Origin: Franzmannia qiaohouensis
GTDB lineage: Bacteria; Pseudomonadota; Gammaproteobacteria; Pseudomonadales; Halomonadaceae
Reading direction: 5' to 3'
Assembly (NCBI RefSeq): GCF_031451695.1
Contig: NZ_JARWAM010000007.1
Span: 1-64,000, forward strand
DNA: 64,000 nt
The notes under the pieces were generated by a model. The model saw only the letters and a program-made list of their open reading frames with translations. It was not told the DNA's origin and searched no databases. A program made the position numbers and the translations under genes. This document shows positions 34,857 through 43,021 of this stretch, piece by piece. Numbering within the stretch: position 1 is the stretch's first letter; every line of letters begins with the position of its first letter.

Positions 34857-35747
34857 TCAATCGATCAAGCCGTGTTCGGTCAGGTAGCTGGCTGCCACAC
34901 GCCCGATTTCCTCGCCGTCAACATCGACCCGGCTGTTGAGTTCGATAAGCAGATCGTCGTTGAGCGTTGCGGCCATGGCGTTGAGTAACGCCTCCAGCTC
35001 GGGGTGCTGTTCGAGGGTGTCTTCGCGGATCACGGGGGCCAAGGCATAGACGGGGAAGAACGACTGGTCGTCGTCGAGCACGCGGAAATTGAAGGCGCCG
35101 TTGCGGCCATCAGTGGCGAATACCAGAGCGACATCGGCATTTTCATCACGCAGGGCGTTGTAGGTAAGGCCCGAGTCCATGCGCCTTACGCGGTCGCGGG
35201 GAAACTCGAAACCGTAGGCCTCCTGCAGCGGGCGCAGGCCGTCATCCCGGGCATAAAACTCGGCATTCGAGGCGAGTACCAGTTCTTCTCCCGCGTTCAG
35301 GGCGGCGGCCAGGTCGCTCATGTTGGCAATACCGCGGGCCTCGGCATCCTCCTCGCGCATCGCCAGGGCGTAGGTATTGTTGGTATCGGTTGCGTCCAGC
35401 CATACCAGGCCTTTTTCGGCATCCAGCTCCTTGGCGATGCGGTAGGTTTCTTCGGCATTCTCGGGCTGGGGTTGGTCATTGAAAAGGATTACCGAATTGC
35501 CGGTATATTCCCAATAAAGATCGACCTGGCCATTCTCCTGGGCCTGGCGCAGTACACTGGTTCCAAGGCCTTCACGCTGGTCGACCTCGTAGCCGTGATG
35601 CTCGAGATATTGAGTGGTAGCCGAGGTGAGCAGCAAGTGTTCGGTATAGTTAAGCCCGCCGACCACGATGTCATCGGCATGGCCATGGCCAATTGAAGCA
35701 GCAATGGCGATGGTGGATGCCAGCAGTGTCTTTGTCATGCGTTGCAT
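34857..35747 (-). CDS. Orphan ABC binding protein, glycine betaine/choline (OpuAC/OsmX) type
   Basis: A protein of 296 residues from the ATG at 35747 (GGGGA 8 bases upstream), with a signal peptide ending near GHGHADD. It resembles the OpuAC-type quaternary-amine binding family: VGGLNYTEHLLL, the YEVDQREGLGTS stretch and DLYWEYTGNSV, where aromatic residues form the choline/betaine cage. No permease or ATPase gene is adjacent, so it must work with components elsewhere or be a remnant of a larger locus. Osmoprotectant or choline uptake would suit a halophile. Confidence 0.85.
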   Translation of the reverse strand: MQRMTKTLLASTIAIAASIGHGHADDIVVGGLNYTEHLLLTSATTQYLEHHGYEVDQREGLGTSVLRQAQENGQVDLYWEYTGNSVILFNDQPQPENAEETYRIAKELDAEKGLVWLDATDTNNTYALAMREEDAEARGIANMSDLAAALNAGEELVLASNAEFYARDDGLRPLQEAYGFEFPRDRVRRMDSGLTYNALRDENADVALVFATDGRNGAFNFRVLDDDQSFFPVYALAPVIREDTLEQHPELEALLNAMAATLNDDLLIELNSRVDVDGEEIGRVAASYLTEHGLID

Positions 35748-35805
35748 TATTGTGTCCCCAGCGGTGTGATTATTGGCAATAGACGATAGTAGCATGGTGG
35801 TTGCT

Positions 35806-35834
35806 GCTGGCTGATGAGCATTTGAAATGCCAGC
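35806..35834. other. Overlapping inverted repeats downstream of the LeuD-like gene
   Basis: GCATTT-G-AAATGC at 35818-35830 and the longer-range pair GCTGGC 35806-35811 / GCCAGC 35829-35834 share bases, so only one can form at a time. They lie between the end of the LeuCD/Tct run and the start of the binding-protein gene. They could end the leuD-like message or act as a binding site; there is no clear T-run. Confidence 0.35.
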
Positions 35835-35897
35835 TATTGTCAATCCAACTCGTTGACCATTAGGCGCCTGTTGGCAGTGCCGCGATATGATGTTTGG

Positions 35898-36515
35898 TCA
35901 TGTGCTGCCAGGCACTACCCATGGCCGCTCTGCCAGATAATGTTTGGCAAAAACATCGATCTTCTGCTCCCACTCCAGGGTGGACTGGATGTCATCAATT
36001 CCCTTGAGCAGGCGTTCCCTGCTACCGTCGTCGATCTCGAAGGCCAGGCAGCTGTCAGTTTCCCAGCGTATTTCACAGGCTTGCAGATCTACCGTCAGAT
36101 CCGCATGGGGATGGGTCTGACAGTAGGCGACGAGGGTGTCGAATTGGGCCTGGTCCAACATGATGGGCAGCAGGCCGTTGCGGATGGCGTTGTTGCGAAA
36201 GATGTCGGCGATCTTGGTCGAGATGATGACCTGAATGCTGTAGTCGACGAAGGCATAGACCGCGCCTTCGCGGGATGAACCACAGCCAATGTTATGGCCG
36301 GCCAGGACGATCTTTGCGCCCTCCTGCGACTCGGGTATTGGCGAGCTGGAGCGCGGCTGGCCCTGCATGTCGTAGCGAGCATCGTAAAGCAGGTAGTGGT
36401 GGTAGCCGCTGCTGCGCGGCTTGCGCAGGAAGCGCGCCGGAATGATCTGGTCGGTGTCGATATTGGCGTCGAGCAGCAGCAGCGCTGGGCTCACGACCTG
36501 GGTGACGGGCTTCAT
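35898..36515 (-). CDS. leuD: Aconitase-family dehydratase small subunit (LeuD-like)
   Basis: A 205-residue protein from the ATG at 36515, which overlaps the large-subunit stop by 4 bases (ATGA). It has the swivel-domain signatures DANIDTDQIIPARFL and GHNIGCGSSREGAVYAF. With the large subunit it forms a 4Fe-4S hydro-lyase. LeuD of leucine synthesis is the nearest named relative. The neighbours (tricarboxylate transporter, PrpB-like lyase, regulator, no leuA/leuB) point to catabolism of a substituted malate or citraconate-like acid, as in dimethylmalate dehydratase DmdB. The symbol marks the family only. Confidence 0.85.
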   Translation of the reverse strand: MKPVTQVVSPALLLLDANIDTDQIIPARFLRKPRSSGYHHYLLYDARYDMQGQPRSSSPIPESQEGAKIVLAGHNIGCGSSREGAVYAFVDYSIQVIISTKIADIFRNNAIRNGLLPIMLDQAQFDTLVAYCQTHPHADLTVDLQACEIRWETDSCLAFEIDDGSRERLLKGIDDIQSTLEWEQKIDVFAKHYLAERPWVVPGST

Positions 36516-37900
36516 GCATTGGCTCCTGCGGCGAATTGGCGAACATCGACGATCGTGCCGTTGAGCGCGGCGGCGGCGGCCATGGCCGGGCTCATCAGGT
36601 GGGTGCGCGCGCCGGGGCCCTGACGGCCGGGGAAGTTGCGGTTGCTGGTGGACGCGCAACGTTGGCCGGGGGCCACGCTGTCGCCGTTCATGGCCACGCA
36701 CATCGAACAGCCGCTCTCGCCCCAGCGGGCTCCGGCAGTACGGAATATCTCCGCCAGTCCCTCAGCTTCTGCCTGGGCCTTGACGCGATTGGAGCCGGCG
36801 ACGATCAGCGTGGGCACCTTCACGGTGCCGCCATCGAGTATGCGCGCGGCGTCGCGCAGGTCGCTGAGCCGCGAGTTGGTGCACGAGCCTATAAACACCT
36901 GGTCGATGGCCAACCCGAGGATCGGCCGGTCCACACTTAGGCCCATATAGTCGAGCGAGCTGCGGGTAGCCTCGCTGTCGTTCGGCGAGAAGGGTTCGTC
37001 CACGGCGATGGACTGCTCGGGGCTGGTGCCCCAGGTGATGCGCGGTGCGACCGCGCTGGCGTCGACGGTTACGGCCTTGTCGTAGTGGGCTTCGGGGTCG
37101 CTGTAGAGGGTGCGCCAATGGCGCTCGGCCTGGGCGAGACCCTCTGCCTTGGGCGCTTGTGGGGCGTCGCGCAGCCAGGCGTAGGTGGTGTCGTCCGGGG
37201 CCACCATGCCGACCCGTGCGCCAGCCTCGATGGTCATGTTGCAGAGGGTCATACGGGCGTCCATCGACAGGGCGGCCACCGCCGGCCCGGTGTACTCAAC
37301 GGCGTGGCCGGTGGCCCCGCCGGTGCCAATCTGGTGGATGATATGCAAGGCGAGGTCCTTGGCGGTGACGCCTGCGCCCAGTTTGCCATCGACATGGATG
37401 CGCATGGTTTTGGGCCGACGCTGCCATAGGGTCTGGGTGGCGAGCACGTGAGCCACTTCGGTAGCGCCTATGCCCATTGCCAGCGCGCCGAAGGCGCCGT
37501 GGGTGGTGGTGTGGGAGTCACCGCAGACGATGATCAGCCCGGGCAGTGTCAGACCCAGTTCGGGTGCCGCAACATGAACAATACCGCGGTCGCCGTGACC
37601 AAGCCCGAGGTAAGTTAGCTGGTGCCTGGCAGTGTTGTCCTCGAGCAGGCGGATCATCCCTGCCACCTCTGGGTCGTCGTTGAGGCGAGCCAGGTTGGAG
37701 GGCACGTAGTGGTCGGCGATGCCGATGGTGAGCTCCGGGTAGGCTAGTGGTCGGCCGCTGCTGTCGAGCTTGTCGAAGGCGTGGAAGGAGCCCTCGTGAA
37801 CGAAGTGGCGGTCGACCCACAGCAGGTCGAACTCGCCTGCGCTGGCGATCACGTGCTGGCGCCAGATCTTCTCGAACAGGGTGAGATGTGGCTGATTCAT
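36512..37900 (-). CDS. leuC: Aconitase-family dehydratase large subunit (LeuC-like)
   Basis: A 462-residue protein, the normal LeuC length. The Fe-S ligand cysteines are visible in GSCTNSR and in the GESGCSMCVAMN motif (CxxC), with VCGDSHTTTHGAFG upstream. It binds a 4Fe-4S cluster and dehydrates/rehydrates a hydroxy acid together with the small subunit. It lies 20 bp after tctA on the same strand. Leucine synthesis is possible but unlikely in this setting; a dimethylmalate-, citramalate- or homoaconitate-type reaction fits better. The real leu operon may lie elsewhere. Confidence 0.88.
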   Translation of the reverse strand: MNQPHLTLFEKIWRQHVIASAGEFDLLWVDRHFVHEGSFHAFDKLDSSGRPLAYPELTIGIADHYVPSNLARLNDDPEVAGMIRLLEDNTARHQLTYLGLGHGDRGIVHVAAPELGLTLPGLIIVCGDSHTTTHGAFGALAMGIGATEVAHVLATQTLWQRRPKTMRIHVDGKLGAGVTAKDLALHIIHQIGTGGATGHAVEYTGPAVAALSMDARMTLCNMTIEAGARVGMVAPDDTTYAWLRDAPQAPKAEGLAQAERHWRTLYSDPEAHYDKAVTVDASAVAPRITWGTSPEQSIAVDEPFSPNDSEATRSSLDYMGLSVDRPILGLAIDQVFIGSCTNSRLSDLRDAARILDGGTVKVPTLIVAGSNRVKAQAEAEGLAEIFRTAGARWGESGCSMCVAMNGDSVAPGQRCASTSNRNFPGRQGPGARTHLMSPAMAAAAALNGTIVDVRQFAAGANA

Positions 37901-37920
37901 GAAGACGTCCTCGGTGAGTG

Positions 37921-39423
37921 TCAGGAAGTGGCACGACGCCGCTTGAGCAGGCTACCGATGACCCGCGGTAGCACCGAGAGCAGCAGCAGGGCCAGCAGCA
38001 CCAGGGTGATGGGCCGGTCGGCGACGAAGCCGAGGTTGCCGCCGCTGATCTGCATGCTGCGCACCAGCTCGCCTTCTGCCATGCCGCCGACCAGCAGGCC
38101 AACCACGGTGGCGGCGACCGGGAAGCCGTAGCGTCGCATCAGCCAACCGATGATGCCGGTAGCTACTACGGTGATCGGGCCGACCATGTTGCCGGTGATG
38201 GCGTAGGAACCGACCACCGAGAGCACCATGACGATGGGTATCATCAGCTTGAGCGACAGCTTGACGATGTAGCCGGCGAGGAAGATAAAACCCACGCCGA
38301 CCAGCATCAGCAGTACCGCCTGGGCCATATTGCCGATGATCAGCGCATAGACGATGTCGGGATTTTCGCGGATGAAGCGTGGCCCACCGGTCACGTTGTG
38401 TAGGGCGAAGGCGCCGAGCAGTACCGCGGTGCCGGCGCCGCCGGGCAGCCCCAGTGCCAGCAGGGTGATCATCGAGCCGCCTTCGGAGCTGCTATTGGCC
38501 GACTCGGCGGCGATCAGCCCTGACGGATTGCCCTTGCCGAATGACTCGGGGTCCTTGGAGCGCTGCTTGGCGGTGGCGTAGGCGGCGAGGTTGGCGATGC
38601 TAGCACCGACCCCGGGGATGGCGCCGATGATCGCGCCCATGCTGCCGCCGCGCAGCAGCTGGAAAGGTTTGCTGGCGGCCTGGCCCATGCCGTCGAGAAT
38701 GTGACGGAAACGCACCACCCGCAGGCTGCTGTCATCGACGATGTAGCGCTTGCCGACCAGGTTGAACAGCTCCGAGGCGGCGAAGAAGCCGATCAGCGCG
38801 GGTATTACCGGAATGCCGTCGAGCAGATACATGCTGCCGAAAGTACCGCGCATCTGCCCGGCGTCGCTGTAGCCGATGGTGCTGATCAGGATGCCGAGGA
38901 TACCAGCGGCGATGCCCTTGGAGATGCTCGCATCATTGAGCACGGCGATCAGCGTAACGCCCCAGATCGCCACTACCAGCATCTCGGTAGGACCAAGGCG
39001 CAGCACCCACTGCGAGATCGACTGCACGGTAAACAGCAGCAACAGGTAGCCGACCAGGGTGCCGAGCACCGACGCAACCAGGCCGATGCCGAGCGCCTGG
39101 GCGTGTTCGCCGCGGCGCGCCATGGGGTAACCGTCGAAGGCGGTGGCCACCGACGATGAGGTGCCGGGGATATTGAGCATGATGGCTGGAATCGCCCCGC
39201 CGAAGCCGCCACCGGTGAAGATGGCGGTAAGGAACAGGATCGCCGGAAGGAAATCCATGTACATCGTGGCGGGCAGGAAGACCGCCATGGCAATCGAGAT
39301 CGAGAGGCCGGGGATCGAGCCGAAAAACAGCCCGATGATCAGCCCCGGCGGCACCACCAACCAGGCGGCCGGGGTGTTGCCCAGCAGACTGAGGGCGGCC
39401 TGGAAAGCCTCGGCGTTGATCAT
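37921..39423 (-). CDS. tctA: Tripartite tricarboxylate transporter large permease, TctA
   Basis: A 500-residue, highly hydrophobic protein with about 10 to 12 membrane segments and the TctA hallmarks PGLSISIAMAVFLPAT, GGFGGAIPAIMLNIPGT and GAIIGAIPGVGASIA. It carries the substrate across the inner membrane with a cation. It sits 37 bp after tctB and 20 bp before the LeuC-like gene. The TTT family moves citrate, tartrate, itaconate-like and other carboxylates. Confidence 0.93.
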   Translation of the reverse strand: MINAEAFQAALSLLGNTPAAWLVVPPGLIIGLFFGSIPGLSISIAMAVFLPATMYMDFLPAILFLTAIFTGGGFGGAIPAIMLNIPGTSSSVATAFDGYPMARRGEHAQALGIGLVASVLGTLVGYLLLLFTVQSISQWVLRLGPTEMLVVAIWGVTLIAVLNDASISKGIAAGILGILISTIGYSDAGQMRGTFGSMYLLDGIPVIPALIGFFAASELFNLVGKRYIVDDSSLRVVRFRHILDGMGQAASKPFQLLRGGSMGAIIGAIPGVGASIANLAAYATAKQRSKDPESFGKGNPSGLIAAESANSSSEGGSMITLLALGLPGGAGTAVLLGAFALHNVTGGPRFIRENPDIVYALIIGNMAQAVLLMLVGVGFIFLAGYIVKLSLKLMIPIVMVLSVVGSYAITGNMVGPITVVATGIIGWLMRRYGFPVAATVVGLLVGGMAEGELVRSMQISGGNLGFVADRPITLVLLALLLLSVLPRVIGSLLKRRRATS

Positions 39424-39460
39424 GACGCGGGATGCCTCTTGTCAGATAGGTGGCGGACGC

Positions 39461-39925
39461 TCAGAGCAGCAGGGTGGGCAGTCGAACCCCCAGCAGTTCG
39501 ATGAACAGCAGTACGATGGTGGCCGAGACCACTACGCCGAAGCCGACGATTACCCACCAGCGCCGCTCCCCCTGCAGGTAGAGCGCCAGGCACAGGAACA
39601 GCAGGCTGCCGAGATCGAAACCGATGATGGGAATTGTCACCACGTAGAGTGCCAGCAGGCCCATGAACAGCAGCGCAGGCAGTGCCGAGGGATCTTCTGC
39701 GACGGCTATGTCGCGCTGGCGGTACCAGTCAATCACCTTGGTGCCGACGATCACCAGCAGCGCGGTTATGCCGATGCCGGCTGCCGGCAAGATCAGTAGC
39801 CAGTCGGTGACCCCGCGGGCGGCAGCGTGTACGCCATGGGCGTAGTAGCCGAATACGGCCGCCAGGCTTAGCGAGAACAGCACGCTGCCTAAGGGAAAGC
39901 GCTGCCGGCGTATCGAGGTTGCCAT
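39461..39925 (-). CDS. tctB: Tripartite tricarboxylate transporter small permease, TctB
   Basis: A 154-residue protein with about four membrane segments, matching the poorly conserved TctB family in size, topology and position between tctC and tctA. The start MATSIRRQRFPLGSVLF has a short basic cytoplasmic leader. Its sequence alone would be weak evidence; the neighbours make the call firm. It lies 59 bp after tctC. Confidence 0.9.
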   Translation of the reverse strand: MATSIRRQRFPLGSVLFSLSLAAVFGYYAHGVHAAARGVTDWLLILPAAGIGITALLVIVGTKVIDWYRQRDIAVAEDPSALPALLFMGLLALYVVTIPIIGFDLGSLLFLCLALYLQGERRWWVIVGFGVVVSATIVLLFIELLGVRLPTLLL

Positions 39926-39984
39926 GCTCTACCTCCCGCGTTGTCAGTCCGATGAGTGAAGGGCCTGGTTGCCCGGCGGTGCGG

Positions 39985-41004
39985 TTACTGCAGGAGTGGC
40001 GCGTACTGCTGAACGGCACGATAGGCTTCGTCGACCAGCGCCTGGCTCTCTTCGGGGGAGACCCAGTCGGCGCCAATGCCGGCTTCATCGGCCCAGGCCT
40101 GGAACTCGTCGCTCTCCAGGGTTTCCTGATATGCCTGTACCAGGCGCGCATAGCGATCGGGATGCTCTTCCTGCAGCGAGGCGTGGACGATCAGGCCCGT
40201 GACGTTACCGCCAATCAGCGGCAGCGGCTCGACGCCGAGATTCTCCATTTCATCGTTGAACAGCGGCGCGTCCCAGTTGTCACTGGGCACGTCATTGACC
40301 ACTGCCAGGGCGCGCACCTCATCGCTGATTGACAGCGCGGCTTCAGCAGCCAGGATCTCGAAGTCGACCTGGTTGCCGGCCAAGGCGGCGCGCAACGGAG
40401 CGCCGCCGCTGTAGGTAACGAAGCGCACGTTGTCATGTTCGATATCCAGCGCATCCATCATGACCAGGGTTTGCAGGTGGCCGCCGTTGCCGACGATGAC
40501 GCCGGAGCTGACCGCGCCGGGCTCACGCAGCGCTTCAACCAGCGCTTCCAGATCCTGGTAGGGGCTGTCGTTGTGTACGGCGACGATGCCGTAGTCGTTC
40601 CACTGAGCGCTGAGCAGCTGGAAGTCTTCCCATTCAACCGGGGCGCCACCGACCTCGATGGCGCTGGCCAGGTAGGGCGTGGCCTGCATGACCAGCAGGG
40701 TCTGGCCATCGGCGGCCTGCTGCTGGAAGTAGGTGGCGCCGAGTGCGCCGGCACCCCCGGGGCGGTTGACGATGCTGACCGGCACATCGAGTCGCGGCGA
40801 CATGTGCTCGGCCAGGCCACGAGCCATGCGGTCTGCGCTGCCCCCGGCGTCGAAGGGGACGACGATCTCGATGGGGTCTTCTGGCCAGTCGGCCTGGGCG
40901 GCACTGGCCAGGCCAACACTCAGCACCAGGCACGATACTCCGGCGCTAAGGGTGGGCAGGCCGCGCTTGATGGCGGCGCTGAGAGGGCTCGTCTTATGGG
41001 TCAT
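39985..41004 (-). CDS. tctC: Tripartite tricarboxylate transporter binding protein, TctC (Bug family)
   Basis: A protein of 339 residues from the ATG at 41004, preceded by GGAGA and starting a signal peptide that ends near ASAAQADW. Bug-family features are the WPEDPIEIVVPFDAGGSADRMAR start and SIVNRPGGAGALGATY, the loops that hold the ligand carboxylate through backbone contacts. It is first of the tctCBA-leuCD run and diverges from the HutC-type regulator. A weak GGGC/GCCC hairpin follows its stop, unlike the strong ones after other binding proteins here. Confidence 0.92.
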   Translation of the reverse strand: MTHKTSPLSAAIKRGLPTLSAGVSCLVLSVGLASAAQADWPEDPIEIVVPFDAGGSADRMARGLAEHMSPRLDVPVSIVNRPGGAGALGATYFQQQAADGQTLLVMQATPYLASAIEVGGAPVEWEDFQLLSAQWNDYGIVAVHNDSPYQDLEALVEALREPGAVSSGVIVGNGGHLQTLVMMDALDIEHDNVRFVTYSGGAPLRAALAGNQVDFEILAAEAALSISDEVRALAVVNDVPSDNWDAPLFNDEMENLGVEPLPLIGGNVTGLIVHASLQEEHPDRYARLVQAYQETLESDEFQAWADEAGIGADWVSPEESQALVDEAYRAVQQYAPLLQ

Positions 41005-41089
41005 GATGGCGTCTCCGGTGTCGTTCTTGTTTGGCGTGTCGTGTAGCACCTGCAAATGCATGAACGCTGGTATACGTCAGGTGTGTCTG

Positions 41090-41161
41090 ATAACCCTTGG
41101 TGCATCATGCATTGGCAAGGGTTATTCATGCATGGTAATTTTGTCATGTCAATAGGACATG
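41090..41161. promoter_or_regulatory. Nested dyads between tctC and the HutC-type regulator
   Basis: ATAACCCTTG at 41090-41099 is perfectly inverted as CAAGGGTTAT at 41116-41125. Its 16-bp spacer holds a second dyad, TGCAT-C-ATGCA (41101-41111). The palindrome CATGCATG follows at 41127-41134, and CATGTC-AATAG-GACATG at 41145-41161. This dense symmetry in a divergent promoter region suggests operators for the regulator at 41215, controlling tctCBA-leuCD and itself. Confidence 0.55.
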
Positions 41162-41214
41162 AAGTCCGACCAACAACAGTTAGCCGCTCATTTCACACAG
41201 GCTAAGGAGGCGTA

Positions 41215-42000
41215 GTGACAGACCTCTCGAAACGCCAGCCCGGCGGGGATGCCAGTGACCCGTGGCCGAAGCATCATCGCGTCTATCTGGTGCTGCGTCA
41301 GGAAATTCTGGAGGGGCGCTATACCCCCGAGCAGCCGCTGCCCAATGAGATCCTGCTAACCGAACAGTTTCAGGTCTCGCGCATCACCATTCGTAAGGCG
41401 ATGGAGCGTCTGGATCGCGAAGGTCTGGTGGTTCGCTACCGCGGCAAGGGAACCTTCCCGGTGGCCTCCAACGAGTCGTCGCCGGTGCAGGCGAGCATCT
41501 CCGGTGTGATCGAGAACTTGATCGCCATGGGGCTCAAGACCGAGGTAAAGGTGCTCGACTTTGGCTACGTGGCGGCTTCGGCGGAGGTCGCTCAGGCCCT
41601 CGATGTGGCGCCGGGGGCGACAGTGCAGAAGGCCACCCGGGTGCGTAGCCATCGCGGGGCGCCGTTCTCGCTGTTGACCACCTATGTGCCCGAAGCGATA
41701 GGGCGCACGTTCAGCGATCAGGACATGGCGTCCCAGCCGCTGCTGCTGTTGCTGGAGCGTGGCGGTGCCAAGGTGGCTCGCGCCGAGCAGGCGATCACTG
41801 CCAAGTTGGCTACGCCCGCTCAGGCCAGCCTCCTCGACATGGAGCCGGGCGACGCGCTGCTGTGCATTCGCCGCACCGTGTTCGACGAGGAAGGCCGTCC
41901 GATCGAATACATCGAAGGGTTCTACTGCCCAGACACCTACGAGCACCAGATGTCGCTGGGGCGCGAGACCCACAATAACCAGCGCGTCTGGGGCGCGTGA
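41215..42000 (+). CDS. GntR-family regulator, HutC subfamily
   Basis: A 261-residue regulator beginning at a GTG preceded by AAGGAGG. The winged helix covers about residues 20-90 (YTPEQPLPNEILLTEQFQVS, ITIRKAMERLDREGL, GKGTFPV), followed by a UTRA effector domain (GATVQKATRVR, then GDALLCIRRTVFD). It is divergent from tctC and 22 bp upstream of the PrpB-like lyase, so it is the likely repressor of the whole carboxylate module. The effector is probably the imported acid or a derivative. Confidence 0.88.
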   Translation: MTDLSKRQPGGDASDPWPKHHRVYLVLRQEILEGRYTPEQPLPNEILLTEQFQVSRITIRKAMERLDREGLVVRYRGKGTFPVASNESSPVQASISGVIENLIAMGLKTEVKVLDFGYVAASAEVAQALDVAPGATVQKATRVRSHRGAPFSLLTTYVPEAIGRTFSDQDMASQPLLLLLERGGAKVARAEQAITAKLATPAQASLLDMEPGDALLCIRRTVFDEEGRPIEYIEGFYCPDTYEHQMSLGRETHNNQRVWGA

Positions 42001-42022
42001 TTTTTATCGTTGAGGAAATGCC

Positions 42023-42889
42023 ATGACTCCGCTCGCCGACTTGATCCAGCACACCCAGGGGGCCGTGGTCGCTCCGGGTGTCTATGACCCCTTTACGGCC
42101 AATCTGGCGGCGCAGGCCGGCTTCGAATGTGTGTATCTGTCCGGGGCCAGCCTGGCCTATACCCAGCTAGGGCGCCCTGACCTGGGCCTGGTCACCATGA
42201 CCGAGGTGGCCGACAGCATTGCGGCGATTCGCGACCGTGTGGATATCGGCCTGGTGGTCGACGCCGACACCGGTTATGGCAATGCGTTGAATGTGCAGCG
42301 CACCGTGCGGGTGTTCGAACGTAGCGGCGCCTCGGCGATTCAGCTTGAGGACCAGACCTTCCCCAAACGCTGCGGCCACCTGAGTGGCAAGACCCTAATC
42401 AGCGGCGATGAGATGGTGGGCAAGATTCAGGCGGCCTGTGACGCTCGACAGAGCAGTGCAACTCAGATCATCGCGCGTACCGACGCCATCGCCGTGGAGG
42501 GTGTCGAGGCGGCTATGGAGCGCGCCGAACGCTATCTCGCGGCGGGCGCCGATGTACTGTTCATCGAGGCGCCCCAGAGTCGTCAGCAGCAGCTGATGAT
42601 CACCGAGCGCTTCCAGCAGCGTGTCCCGCTGCTGGCCAATATGGTCGAAGGCGGACTTACCCCGGCGGGCAGTGCCGACGAGTTGGCCGATCTGGGCTTC
42701 AAGCTGGTGATCTTCCCCGGTGGGCTGGCCCGCGCGGTGATTCGGCAGGTCTCTGCCTACTTCGAGAGCCTCAAGCAGCACGGCTCCACCGAGCCGTTCC
42801 GCGACCGCATGGCCGCTTTCGATGAGCTCAACAACGCCATCGGCCTTCCCGAGATGCTGGCTACCGCCGAGCGTTATGCCGCGCGATAG
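42023..42889 (+). CDS. Isocitrate lyase/PEP mutase superfamily lyase (PrpB/dimethylmalate-lyase-like)
   Basis: A 288-residue enzyme. The metal-binding strand VDADTGYGN and the active-site loop motif KRCGH (in FPKRCGHLSG, about residue 115) are present. The cysteine marks a C-C lyase such as methylisocitrate lyase or 2,3-dimethylmalate lyase; oxaloacetate decarboxylase relatives lack it. It probably splits a substituted malate or isocitrate into pyruvate or glyoxylate plus a second acid. It is downstream of the HutC-type regulator and opposite the Tct/LeuCD run, completing a plausible transport-isomerise-cleave route. Confidence 0.87.
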   Translation: MTPLADLIQHTQGAVVAPGVYDPFTANLAAQAGFECVYLSGASLAYTQLGRPDLGLVTMTEVADSIAAIRDRVDIGLVVDADTGYGNALNVQRTVRVFERSGASAIQLEDQTFPKRCGHLSGKTLISGDEMVGKIQAACDARQSSATQIIARTDAIAVEGVEAAMERAERYLAAGADVLFIEAPQSRQQQLMITERFQQRVPLLANMVEGGLTPAGSADELADLGFKLVIFPGGLARAVIRQVSAYFESLKQHGSTEPFRDRMAAFDELNNAIGLPEMLATAERYAAR

Positions 42890-43021
42890 TCAGTTCGTCA
42901 CCTTGACTACGCCGGAGTAGCCCCACGAATGGCGGCTTTTCGACCCTTTGCCGAGTAGTGCGGTGAGTATCATGTCAGCCTGAACGACGTCTCTTTCGAG
43001 TCATCTACCACGGGCGAGCGC

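Noticed and set aside
35898..37900. Treating leuCD as the leucine biosynthesis operon
   Set aside because: leuA and leuB are absent, and the genes are joined to a tricarboxylate transporter, regulator and lyase; the family name is kept but not the pathway.
42890..43021. FliA promoter before the second MotA-like gene
   Set aside because: GCCGAGTA at about 42951 resembles a -10 element but has no TAAAG-like element at the right distance.
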